Under the pieces are notes generated by a model. It did not search any database and was not told where the DNA came from. It saw only the letters and a list, made by a program, of their open reading frames with translations. A stretch of 60,136 nt of DNA from Thermocaproicibacter sp041859875 (GTDB taxonomy: Bacteria > Bacillota > Clostridia > Oscillospirales > Acutalibacteraceae): contig JBFLFY010000013.1 of assembly GCA_041859875.1 (NCBI GenBank), forward strand, positions 1 through 60,136. The letters are read 5' to 3'. This document shows positions 42,097 through 50,230 of the stretch, piece after piece. The number at the start of each line of letters is the position of its first letter. Positions within the stretch are counted from its first letter, which is position 1. The position numbers were made by a program, and so were the translations under genes.

Positions 42097-42921
42097 CTAC
42101 TTTTTTGCTGGAGCGCTGGCTTTTTCTTTTCCGGCAGGCTTCTCTCCGCGTTTCTGTTCGCAGAGGAAAGCCTGCAAATTTTCTTCAATCTGCTTTGGGT
42201 TTTCGCCAGCCTGTATGGCAAGTACACCCTGCGCAACAATTTCTTTGCAAAGCATCTCTTCATCATGGCGCATATGCAGTTTATTGCCGATTGGCACCAA
42301 AAGCAGGTTGGCAAGGAGTGAGCCATAGAACGTTGTGACAAGGGCTGTAGACATCCCCTGTGCCAAAGCGGTAGTGCCTTGTGCGGAATCCATTTTCAGG
42401 TTTGCAAGCATATTAATCAGGCCTATCAGCGTGCCAATCATACCGAAAGCCGGGGCAAAGGTAGAAGACTTCTCGTAAAAGCCCCAGCCGGCGGAATGAC
42501 GCTCATCCAGGTTGTTCAGCTCATTGTCCAAAATCTCTTTTACTTTTTCGGGGTTAATAGCGTCCACAATCAGCAAAATACTTTGCTTCAGGAAGGTGTC
42601 TGACGTTTGGTTGGCCTTTTCTTCCAAAGAAAGCAGGCCCTTTTTACGCGCTTCCTGCGCAAAGTCTACAATCTGCGCGATATATTGTTTCGGGTCATAC
42701 GGATTCTTCTTCAACGTAATTTTAATCTGAGATGGGATATTTTTGAAGAAATTAATTGGAAACGCAATCAGCATCGAAGCAAAAGTACCGCCGAATGTAA
42801 TTGCCATGCTGGAAGGATCGATGAATCCCTTTATAGCGTGTGGATCCGTAAATCCAGTTGTAATGCCGAAATAAATTAATACAAGACCCGCTATGAGGCC
42901 TATTAGCCCTGTAAAGTCCAT
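42097..42921 (-). CDS. motA: MotA flagellar stator protein
   Basis: The ion-channel stator subunit that pushes on FliG. It has 274 residues and four membrane helices (about 5-22, 35-55, 150-170, 185-205). The cytoplasmic loop with REARKKGLL and charged helices contacts the rotor. STFAPAFGMIGTLIGLINML and STALVTTFYGSLLANLLLVPIG are the paired C-terminal helices with the conserved Pro and Thr. The C-terminal 25 residues are Lys/Ala/Pro-rich. AAGGAAG precedes the ATG. Confidence 0.95.
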   Translation of the reverse strand: MDFTGLIGLIAGLVLIYFGITTGFTDPHAIKGFIDPSSMAITFGGTFASMLIAFPINFFKNIPSQIKITLKKNPYDPKQYIAQIVDFAQEARKKGLLSLEEKANQTSDTFLKQSILLIVDAINPEKVKEILDNELNNLDERHSAGWGFYEKSSTFAPAFGMIGTLIGLINMLANLKMDSAQGTTALAQGMSTALVTTFYGSLLANLLLVPIGNKLHMRHDEEMLCKEIVAQGVLAIQAGENPKQIEENLQAFLCEQKRGEKPAGKEKASAPAKK

Positions 42922-42945
42922 TATGACACTTCCTTGCCGGATTTT

Positions 42946-43170
42946 TTATTCTGCAGAATGCTCTTTCTGTTTCTGCGGCGCAATCAGATGTTTGAAAATG
43001 TTGCGTTGGTAGTCAACAATCTGTTTTGCAATGTCTTCGCGGCTTTCCTTCACCAAGTAGTACCGGCCGTTTGTGAGAGATATTTTTGTCTCCGGAATAT
43101 TCTCAATAATCTCAATCAGCTGTTCATTGAGAGAAAAAGGAATCCCGTTCAGTTGAGTCAATGTAATCAT
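42946..43170 (-). CDS. swrD: SwrD/FlbD-family protein
   Basis: A 74-residue protein of the FlbD family: MITLTQLNGIPFSLNEQLIEIIENIPETKISLTNGRYYLV-type core, i.e. the N-terminal ITL..LNG and the later T.i.L.nG..y.v. In B. subtilis SwrD raises stator power for swarming and sits next to flgE in the same way. AAAGGGGAAG precedes the ATG. Confidence 0.93.
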   Translation of the reverse strand: MITLTQLNGIPFSLNEQLIEIIENIPETKISLTNGRYYLVKESREDIAKQIVDYQRNIFKHLIAPQKQKEHSAE

Positions 43171-43202
43171 AATAACTCTTCCCCTTTAAATTGCCGACCC
43201 GC

Positions 43203-43222
43203 CCCGGCGTGCCGGCGCCGGG
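43203..43222 (-). repeat. GC-rich hairpin between flgE and swrD
   Basis: CCCGGCG (43203-43209) and CGCCGGG (43216-43222) with a 6-nt loop. It has no T-run, so it is not a terminator. It may mark an mRNA processing site or protect the upstream message inside the operon. Confidence 0.5.
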
Positions 43223-43249
43223 AGCAAAACCGGTAATCCGATTCTCAAA

Positions 43250-44191
43250 TTACTTCATGTTTACAAGGGTCTGGTACATTTCGTCCGATACGGAAATAAT
43301 CTTGGTGTTGGCCTGGTAGCCTCTTTCATACATAATCATGTTTGAAAACTGGGTAGCAAGGTCTACGTTGGAGCCTTCCAGTGCGCCAGAATCCAGTTTG
43401 CCGGTTGCATCCGCCTGAGGGTCGGAATAGGTTGGGTCGCCGGAGTTCTCTGTGGCCTTGTAATAGCCATCGCCCTTTTGCTCAAGGCCGGCTGTATTTG
43501 AAAAGTTTGCCAGGCCAATCTGGCCTATTTTAATTGATTTGCCGTCGTATTCAGCGGTAACCATACCATCGCTGCCGATAGCGACCGAATCAATTTTGCC
43601 CTTTTTCGGGTTGAATTTAATGAGGGAAAGCTTTCTGGTGGAAGCGTAAACTCCCGGCGTTGTATCTGCTGTGGTGTCTAGGTCCTTGCCGTCTGGATCA
43701 AATTGGCGGCCAAGGACATAGCAGCCGTTGCTGTCGGTCAAATAACCGTTGCAGTCAAAATTTAGGCTGCCCAGACGCGTATATTTTACTGAGTCGTTGC
43801 TCGTCATAGTAGAAGCCTTCGTCGGAAGGATTTTCGCATTATCGTCGGCTCCATCGGTTACAGGGCCGTCAGCAACAGCAATATAGCCTTCGCCGTCTAT
43901 GTAAATATCTCCGGCTCTGCCTGTTGAATCAATGCCGCCTTTTGACATATCGACCGCAACACTGGCGGCAACGGCACCATAGCCGATTTGGGACGGGTTT
44001 ACGCCTGCAGAACCGGTTGCGGTTTTGCCTGCGGAAGCGCTTTGAACCTCCTGGTACATGGTGTCGCGGAAGGTCGTGTCACCACACTTAAAAGCACGGG
44101 TATCGACGTTGGAGATATTGTTACCGATAACATCAACGGCTGTCTGGTGTGCTTTCAGGCCCGCAATCGCGGACGACATACATCTCATCAT
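43250..44191 (-). CDS. flgE: FlgE flagellar hook protein
   Basis: Builds the hook. It has 313 residues, at the short end for FlgE. The N-terminus is SSAIAGLKAHQTAVDVIGNNISNVDTRAFK (GNNISN motif) and the C-terminus SNVDLATQFSNMIMYERGYQANTKIISVSDEMYQTLVNMK-like, as in hook proteins. The middle (about 90-230) carries YTRLGSLNFDCNGYLTD. The first of two tandem ATG codons is used; AAAGGGAG is 12 nt upstream. Confidence 0.94.
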   Translation of the reverse strand: MMRCMSSAIAGLKAHQTAVDVIGNNISNVDTRAFKCGDTTFRDTMYQEVQSASAGKTATGSAGVNPSQIGYGAVAASVAVDMSKGGIDSTGRAGDIYIDGEGYIAVADGPVTDGADDNAKILPTKASTMTSNDSVKYTRLGSLNFDCNGYLTDSNGCYVLGRQFDPDGKDLDTTADTTPGVYASTRKLSLIKFNPKKGKIDSVAIGSDGMVTAEYDGKSIKIGQIGLANFSNTAGLEQKGDGYYKATENSGDPTYSDPQADATGKLDSGALEGSNVDLATQFSNMIMYERGYQANTKIISVSDEMYQTLVNMK

Positions 44192-44276
44192 AATGAATCT
44201 AGTCTCCCTTTCATAATAAGAGCCGAACGGGCTTCTCTGTCAGTCAAAGCCCGGATAACCTCCCCGAAAGGTCCGG

Positions 44277-44684
44277 TTATAAAATTACGGCTCCGTCGAT
44301 ATTCGTAAAAATATTGTCTTTCATTTCCCCGCCGTTCATGGTAGTGACAACCGTGCGGTTTGGAATGTTCACAATAAAAGCCGCGTTTCCGTTCAGCATA
44401 AGTGCTTCAGTTACCCCTTTGCTTTCCGCTTTCTGCACGGCGTCGCTCATTTTCTCCATCAGCTGCGGCGAAACCGAAATCTGCCTGGAATCAAGCCGTT
44501 CCATTGCGTGTTTTGAAAACGTAAGGTCTGTGCTGCTTTGCTGTATGGCTTCCTTCAGTATCTGGCTGAAAGGGACTTTGGGGCTTTCCGCCTTCTGAGC
44601 GGCTGAAACCGAACCTGCCTGCTGCGGCGTATAGACTGGGGAAATCAATGCGGAATAGTTTTTCTGGAACTGGATGTCATCCAT
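44277..44684 (-). CDS. Flagellar operon protein of the TIGR02530 type
   Basis: A 135-residue protein found between flgD and flgE in many Firmicutes. The core LTFSKHAMERLDSRQISVSPQLMEKMSDAV and a later FIVNIPNRTVVTTMN match that family as I know it. Its function is not established; a hook-assembly role is suggested only by position. GGCGGTGA precedes the ATG. Confidence 0.85.
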   Translation of the reverse strand: MDDIQFQKNYSALISPVYTPQQAGSVSAAQKAESPKVPFSQILKEAIQQSSTDLTFSKHAMERLDSRQISVSPQLMEKMSDAVQKAESKGVTEALMLNGNAAFIVNIPNRTVVTTMNGGEMKDNIFTNIDGAVIL

Positions 44685-44704
44685 TCTCAGTTCACCGCCT
44701 TTGG

Positions 44705-45232
44705 TCAGAGTAGTGCTGCTTTCGCAACCTTAGAGGTGCTTTCCTTAGTAGTGCTCTCAGTGGAAGGCTCCTTGCCGCCCCCTGATGCTGGATCTGTATT
44801 TAACGCATGAAGTCCATGAACTTCAGCCACATCCGAAAGGTCAAAAATCCTGTCGCCTATCTGGATAGTGCAGTCACCAGTCTCTCGATCCAAAATGGCT
44901 TTGCTTACAGTGCCTGATACCGTTACATCCTTGCCGGTGTCTGGGTCCATTTTCTTAACAACAACGTCATCCCCCACAAGGGCCGCACCATATTCGCAGG
45001 TAGACTGTGTTGTCAGTTTATTCATGGACTGAATGGCTGTAAAAAGCGTCATTTCGGTCACATACTGCGATGTGTCGGTAGAAGAAGAGGAAACGCTCTG
45101 GTTTTTCATCTGAGCCGCCATAATTTTCAGGAAGCTCTGCAGATTCAAAGTCTTGTTTTTCTGAACCGTTGTAGGAGCTTTATTGACATTTTGCGCTGGG
45201 TCTGACGGATTAATAGGATCTGTTACTGACAT
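44705..45232 (-). CDS. flgD: FlgD hook-capping scaffold protein
   Basis: Caps the growing hook. It has 175 residues. The N-terminal half has the FlgD pattern LNLQSFLKIMAAQMKNQ and YVTEMTLFTAIQSMNKL. After SALVG-like GAALVGDDVVV there is a small sheet domain, then a 30-residue Ser/Thr/Lys tail. The Ig-like part of enterobacterial FlgD is missing, as is usual in Firmicutes. The ATG at 45232 has AAAGGAGG upstream. Confidence 0.93.
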   Translation of the reverse strand: MSVTDPINPSDPAQNVNKAPTTVQKNKTLNLQSFLKIMAAQMKNQSVSSSSTDTSQYVTEMTLFTAIQSMNKLTTQSTCEYGAALVGDDVVVKKMDPDTGKDVTVSGTVSKAILDRETGDCTIQIGDRIFDLSDVAEVHGLHALNTDPASGGGKEPSTESTTKESTSKVAKAALL

Positions 45233-45263
45233 TCTGCTTCCTCCTTTCAAAATATCTGTTCTG

Positions 45264-46526
45264 TTATGCGCTTATGCCGGTCTGCTTCAGAATCGAAAGA
45301 AAATCATCCGTGCTGATATTGCCCGCGCCGGTAGAATTTGCCCAATGGGCCTGCTGTTCTTCCATCTGCTGGCGGGCATTCTGCTCTGCGTAGCCGTTTT
45401 GCGGCTGAGCAAACTGCTGCTGTGCCGGCTGGTTTGGAACCGCCACCTGCACGCTGCTGTGGTTTGTCGTGTCCTGCAGCATAGAGCGGATTTCGCCGGA
45501 ATTAGAAGCGAGAAGGCTCTGCGTCTTTGGGTTGGATGCCGCAAGCTCTACGGTAAGCATACCGCCTTCTGAAACCAGCTTAACGGAAACCTTGCCGAGT
45601 GACTGTGGGTAAAGGTCAACCTGAAGCTGCTGTTTTCCATTTTTCAGGCCCTGTACAACCGCTTCGGAAATCTGGTGTGCTACAGGGACCTTTTCCGCAG
45701 CGGGGGCATTGGAAACCTTAATGACCACATGGCCGTCTGTGTAAAGATTAGAAAGCTGTGCTGCTTTGAAAGCATCTGGAGAAGAATCTTCTTTTCTGCC
45801 GGTATTCGTTTCTGCAGTCTGTGAAACGACTTTTACCGGAACATTTTCAGGTTTGGATTCCTCGGTTACAATTTGTGCAGGATAGGCTTCCAATGGCTGT
45901 TTTGCCTGCACTGCAGGTGAACTTTCCGTCATTGCTGCTGCGCTGCCATCAGCGCGCAAAGCCTGCGGCTGCACGTTGGTTTCAACCGCTGCCGTTTTTG
46001 GGGCTGCATTCTGCTGAAGCACAAGAGGCTGAGCCGTTTTTTCTGCCGGTATCGGCTGCATAGGCTGTGCTTCTGGCTGTAAAACTGTTTTCGTCTGAGC
46101 CGGAACTGCCGCCTGCTGAACCGGTTGTGCCTTGGAAGCGTCCGCCGCCGTAATCAACTGCGAAACACTGCCCTTGGTTAGGGCTGAAATTGCCTGCTGC
46201 TTCTGCACTTCTTCGGAATCTACCGGTAGGATGCCGACTGCTGTTGCCGCTTTCGGCTGAACCTGCTGTGGAAGCACATCTGCCACTTGAGTGTTTGGCT
46301 GAACAAGGGCCGCTGCGTCTTTCAGCGGATCTTTCTGATCTTTCGGCCGGTCTTCTTTTTGGGCAGGTGTCTTTTCTGTGGAATCGCCTGATTCGGTTGG
46401 AGCCGTCTTTTGGGAAGCAACCTGCAAAAGGGACTGAAAGCTACCGGTTTCCTGAGTATCCGCAGAAGCTGCTTTTGGTTTTGACGAAATCTGCTGCCCG
46501 GCTTCTAACTGTATTCTCTGTATCAT
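45264..46526 (-). CDS. fliK: FliK hook-length control protein
   Basis: A secreted ruler that measures hook length and triggers FlhB. It has 420 residues. About 270 N-terminal residues are low complexity (Gln, Ala, Pro, Val, Lys), as expected for an unfolded ruler. The C-terminal domain holds the family motif LQVDLYPQSLGKVSVKLVSE, then AASNPKTQSLLASNSGEIRSML. The ATG at 46526 has AAAGGA 10 nt upstream; the GTG three codons earlier touches that site. A second FliK-like protein is at 18930-20375. Confidence 0.92.
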   Translation of the reverse strand: MIQRIQLEAGQQISSKPKAASADTQETGSFQSLLQVASQKTAPTESGDSTEKTPAQKEDRPKDQKDPLKDAAALVQPNTQVADVLPQQVQPKAATAVGILPVDSEEVQKQQAISALTKGSVSQLITAADASKAQPVQQAAVPAQTKTVLQPEAQPMQPIPAEKTAQPLVLQQNAAPKTAAVETNVQPQALRADGSAAAMTESSPAVQAKQPLEAYPAQIVTEESKPENVPVKVVSQTAETNTGRKEDSSPDAFKAAQLSNLYTDGHVVIKVSNAPAAEKVPVAHQISEAVVQGLKNGKQQLQVDLYPQSLGKVSVKLVSEGGMLTVELAASNPKTQSLLASNSGEIRSMLQDTTNHSSVQVAVPNQPAQQQFAQPQNGYAEQNARQQMEEQQAHWANSTGAGNISTDDFLSILKQTGISA

Positions 46527-46592
46527 TGTTTTCACATCCTTTCACCTTGGATTCTATCTAAAATGGAATTAGCCAGCTAAAAGGATGAAAGG

Positions 46593-47039
46593 TTAGCTTG
46601 CTGCGGCGCTGGTATGGCTCACAAACTCTTCCAAGAAAGTTTCCTGCTCTTTTCGTTCCTGGACCCTGTATGCCGTTACCTGCTTGTCTTTCAGCCGCTC
46701 CAGCCCAGAAATGTCGCTCTTCATCTGGACTACCTCTTTTTGTTTTGCGGCTATGGCTTCCTGCATTTTGCGTTCATCCTGTTTGAAAGCTTCAATTTTA
46801 TGGTTCAGCACTCTAAGGTAACCTTTATATACGGCAATTTGATGGGGAGCCACCACGCCGCCATCCATCTTGTCAATCAGTCCCTGATTGGTGTTTTCAA
46901 ATTCATGGTTTGCTGCGTTGATGTTTGCCTGAATTTCGCGGTGCTGCATCTGCAGGCGGGTCAGCTCACTTTTCAGTAAGCCTAGAATCTGCTGCTTGTA
47001 ATCGAGTACTTTTTGAAGAGAGAAACTGAACTTTTTCAT
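46593..47039 (-). CDS. fliJ: FliJ export chaperone / ATPase stalk
   Basis: A 148-residue two-helix coiled coil (FSFSLQKVLDYKQQILGLLKSEL at the N-terminus) that sits in the FliI hexamer and links it to FlhA. It is 4 bp downstream of fliI, whose last codons (AAAGAG) form its ribosome site. Confidence 0.93.
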   Translation of the reverse strand: MKKFSFSLQKVLDYKQQILGLLKSELTRLQMQHREIQANINAANHEFENTNQGLIDKMDGGVVAPHQIAVYKGYLRVLNHKIEAFKQDERKMQEAIAAKQKEVVQMKSDISGLERLKDKQVTAYRVQERKEQETFLEEFVSHTSAAAS

Positions 47040-47043
47040 ATTC

Positions 47044-48342
47044 TTAAATCTCTTTCATTAATTCTTCCGTTTTTTCAGCCGTGAAGGTTTCATCCACCTT
47101 CTGAGTCAGGAAAGAATTGATTTTATCAACTTTGGCAACTGCTTCATCCAGCCGCCGGTTCATGCCCGGTTTATAAGCGCCAATCGAAATTAAGTCGTAA
47201 TTTTGGTAATAGGTAGAAAGCAAATCGCGTATTTTTGCCGCCTGAGCCTTATGCTCCGGGGAAACGATGTCGTCCATCAGCCTCGAAATGCTTGCATTAA
47301 TATCAATGGCGGGGTAGTGGTTCTGTGTGGCCAGCTTGCGGGAAAGCACAATGTGGCCATCCAAAATACCGCGGACAGTGTCGGCAATCGGCTCGTTGGT
47401 GTCATCGCCCTCCACAAGCACAGTGTAAATGCCGGTGATAGAACCTTTTTTGAAATTACCGCTGCGTTCCAGCAGCTTAGGAAGTTCCGCGTAAATGGAA
47501 GGCGTGTAGCCGCGCGCTATGGGCGGTTCGCCGATGGAAAGCCCAATTTCACGCTCTGCCATGGCAAAACGAGTCAGGGAATCCATCATCAGCAAAACAT
47601 CTTTGCCCTGATCGCGAAAATACTCCGCAACGGCTGTGGCAACCGAAGGGCACTTGGCACGGAACATGGCTGGCTGGTCGGAAGTGGCTATCACCAGAAC
47701 AGTTCGGGCAAGCCCTTCCTCACCAAGATCTTTTTCGATGAATTCCTTAACTTCTCTGCCTCTTTCGCCCACAAGCGCAATGACGTTCACATCGGACTGA
47801 ACGTGCTTTGCAATCATGCCCATCAGCGTGCTTTTTCCAACGCCGCTTCCGGCAAAAATGCCCATCCTCTGCCCTTTACCTATGGTAAGCATCCCGTCTA
47901 TGGCTTTGATACCGTAACTGAGCGGCTCGGTGATACGCGGGCGTTCCAGCGGATTGGTATAACTCGCGTCAATGTCGTAAAACTGAGTCGGATGAAACGG
48001 TGCAAGGCCATCCATGGGGTGGCCCATGGCGTCGATTGTCCGGCCTACCAGAAAGTCGCCGACCGGCACGCGCAGTTTGTGCTCTGTGTTTTCCACAATG
48101 CTGCCCAGGCCAATGCCTTTTACATCGCCGTAAGCCATCAGCAAAAGGTTGCCTTCTTTAAAACCAACGACCTCCGCGGTGATGTTTGCATCACTGCCCG
48201 AACTAATCGTGCAGATGTCGCCGATTTTGCCCGGGAGGCCAGCAACTTCTATCATCATGCCGGTAACATTTTTTACTTTTCCTTTATAGCTGAGCGGGTT
48301 GATTCTGTCTACGGCCTTGCATGCTTCCTGCAAATCCACCAT
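47044..48342 (-). CDS. fliI: FliI flagellar export ATPase
   Basis: An F1-beta-like ATPase that energises export. It has 432 residues. Walker A is FAGSGVGKSTLMG, Walker B DVLLMMDSLTRFA, and the family stretch RGYTPSIYAELPKLLERSG is present. The start is uncertain. The ATG at 48342 gives a family-like N-terminus (MVDLQEACKAVDRI) with GGCGG 12-15 nt upstream; a GTG at 48357 lies only 2-3 nt from the same site. Confidence 0.96.
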   Translation of the reverse strand: MVDLQEACKAVDRINPLSYKGKVKNVTGMMIEVAGLPGKIGDICTISSGSDANITAEVVGFKEGNLLLMAYGDVKGIGLGSIVENTEHKLRVPVGDFLVGRTIDAMGHPMDGLAPFHPTQFYDIDASYTNPLERPRITEPLSYGIKAIDGMLTIGKGQRMGIFAGSGVGKSTLMGMIAKHVQSDVNVIALVGERGREVKEFIEKDLGEEGLARTVLVIATSDQPAMFRAKCPSVATAVAEYFRDQGKDVLLMMDSLTRFAMAEREIGLSIGEPPIARGYTPSIYAELPKLLERSGNFKKGSITGIYTVLVEGDDTNEPIADTVRGILDGHIVLSRKLATQNHYPAIDINASISRLMDDIVSPEHKAQAAKIRDLLSTYYQNYDLISIGAYKPGMNRRLDEAVAKVDKINSFLTQKVDETFTAEKTEELMKEI

Positions 48343-48366
48343 GATGGCTGTTTTCACCGCCTTTTG

Positions 48367-49221
48367 TTACTGCTGTGTTTTCTTTATTTTCACTGCTTCG
48401 GCAATGCCTTTTTGCAGTTTGGAAATCTGGCTGTCCGCCCCGGCATCTATCACCTGGTCCGGCGTTTCTATCACGCAGTCTGTGCTGCTCATGTCAGCGG
48501 AAGCAATTACCTTGACGCTGCTCGAAATATCCTGCAGGTCTTTTATAATGCTGCTGTCTGCCTTTATTAAGGCACTTGCCGTTTCATTGGAAACAAAAAT
48601 GCGAATCCATTCCTGGCTGCGGTACTCTTCCATAACGGAAAGAATCATATCGTGCATGGCGCGCTCATTGGTTTTTAATTCTTGCCTGAGAACTGCCTTA
48701 GCCATCGACGCCGCAAGATTCACAAGGTCATCCTCAAATTTTTCAAGGATACCATCTTTCGACTTCTCAACCGATTCAATCATCAGGCCCAGTTCATCAA
48801 GGGAGCGGCGGCTTTCCGCGTCCGCTTTTTCTCTACCGCTTTCCATACCTTTCCTGTAGCCGGCGTCATAGCCTTCCTTTTTCCCTTCCCGGGAACCTTT
48901 GGCATAGCCGTCGGTGTAAGCCCGCTGCTTTGCTTCAACAGCTTCGGTGCGTATATTCTCACGCGCTTCCTTCATGGTCTTTTCGCTGTACGCCTGCGCG
49001 GAATTAATAATTTCTTTGGCCTTCAGGAAAGCCTGTTCCAAAGCTTGTTTCGGCTGGCTGGGCTGCGTAAGGTCCGCCTGCGGCTGCTCCGTTTTCTCCG
49101 CCTGCGGTGGAATAAACTCACTGACTGTTTTCCCATCGGCGGAAATCTGCGGCTCAAGGTTAGTATACCGGTAATTGGAAACCGCAGCCGTGTATTCGCC
49201 GGAACGGATAATCCTACTCAA
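48367..49221 (-). CDS. fliH: FliH, negative regulator of FliI / export stator
   Basis: Anchors FliI to the C-ring through FliN. It has 284 residues. The N-terminus is MSRIIRSGEY-like and a coiled coil spans about 60-150. In it is a run of glycine-spaced repeats (AYTDGYAKGSREGKKEGYDA), the GxxxG pattern typical of FliH. The C-terminal domain is V1/F1-delta-like. I chose the TTG at 49221: it has GGAAAGG 9 nt upstream and gives the family N-terminus. The ATG three codons earlier touches that site. It overlaps fliG by 8 bp. Confidence 0.9.
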   Translation of the reverse strand: MSRIIRSGEYTAAVSNYRYTNLEPQISADGKTVSEFIPPQAEKTEQPQADLTQPSQPKQALEQAFLKAKEIINSAQAYSEKTMKEARENIRTEAVEAKQRAYTDGYAKGSREGKKEGYDAGYRKGMESGREKADAESRRSLDELGLMIESVEKSKDGILEKFEDDLVNLAASMAKAVLRQELKTNERAMHDMILSVMEEYRSQEWIRIFVSNETASALIKADSSIIKDLQDISSSVKVIASADMSSTDCVIETPDQVIDAGADSQISKLQKGIAEAVKIKKTQQ

Positions 49222-50230
49222 TGATCTCATCCTTTCCGCCCTTCGAAATTACAAGCTCGCCTTCACTTTCAAGGCGCCGAATCACGCCAACAATTCTCTG
49301 CTGGGCTTCTTCAACATCCTTAAGACGTACATTATGCGTATATTCGAGGTCGGATTTGACCGTATCCGCTGAACGTGTGGACATATTCTTGAATATGATT
49401 TCCCGCACATCTTTATTCGCACCTTTCAGTGCAAACACAAGGTCTTTGGAATCCACTTCGCGCAGGAAACGCTGAATGGACATATCGTCCAAACCAATGA
49501 TGTCTTCGAACACAAACATCTTTTTGCGGATCTCTTCCGAAAGTTCTGAATCCTTGCGGTTCAACTCGTCGAAAATGCTCTTTTCCGCCGTGCGGTCCAT
49601 GTTGTTCATCACATCAGCTGCATAGTCGATGCCGCCAAATGTTGTAAACTCTGTGTCAAACATATTGGAGAATTTATTGGAAAGGTTGTCTTCCACAATT
49701 TTGATAACCTCCGGTGAAGTGCGGTCCATGGTTGCAATGCGCTGCACAACATCCACCTGCTTTTCTGGTGGAAGCTCAGCAATGACTGTGGCGGCCTGAT
49801 CCGGCCGTGTGTATGAAAGGATCAGCGCTATGGTCTGCGGATGCTCATTCTGTATGGTCGTCAGCAGGTTCTTGTAATCCGCCTTGCGCAGAAACTCAAA
49901 GGCTTTTTGGTTAATGGACTTGGTCACGCGCTCCAGCAGGGAATTTGCTTCCTGCTCACCATATGCTTTTTCCAGAACGTTTCGGGCATATTCCACACCG
50001 CCGTCGGTAACGACTTTCTGCGTCAGGCAAAGCTGGTAAAAATCGTTGAGAATTGTGTCCATCTGTTCGCTTGGCACATTGGAAGTGCGGGCAACCTCAT
50101 AAGTAAGCTGTTCCAGCTCATCTTCGCGCAGGTACTTGTAAATCTGAGAAGCTGTGTCGGCGCCAAGAGCAATTACTACCGCTGCAGCTTTCTGCGGCCC
50201 GGTTATTTTCGGCGGTTGAAGCTCACTCAT
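49214..50230 (-). CDS. fliG: FliG motor switch / torque protein
   Basis: A C-ring protein whose N-domain binds FliF and C-domain meets MotA. It has 338 residues. N-domain: GPQKAAAVVIALGADTASQIYKYL. Middle: EHPQTIALILSYTRPDQAATVIAELP with the EHPQT motif. C-domain: MFVFEDIIGLDDMSIQRFLREVDSKDL with the torque helix. Its ATG overlaps the fliF stop by 8 bp (ATGAGTGA), a coupling that fits FliF:FliG pairing. Its partner FliF has a duplicated FliG-binding tail here. Confidence 0.96.
   Translation of the reverse strand: MSELQPPKITGPQKAAAVVIALGADTASQIYKYLREDELEQLTYEVARTSNVPSEQMDTILNDFYQLCLTQKVVTDGGVEYARNVLEKAYGEQEANSLLERVTKSINQKAFEFLRKADYKNLLTTIQNEHPQTIALILSYTRPDQAATVIAELPPEKQVDVVQRIATMDRTSPEVIKIVEDNLSNKFSNMFDTEFTTFGGIDYAADVMNNMDRTAEKSIFDELNRKDSELSEEIRKKMFVFEDIIGLDDMSIQRFLREVDSKDLVFALKGANKDVREIIFKNMSTRSADTVKSDLEYTHNVRLKDVEEAQQRIVGVIRRLESEGELVISKGGKDEIIE

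Noticed and set aside
47203..48570. A 455-codon plus-strand frame opposite fliI and fliH
   Set aside because: Composition is unlike protein (many His, Asn and Cys), and fliI with all its ATPase motifs occupies the other strand.
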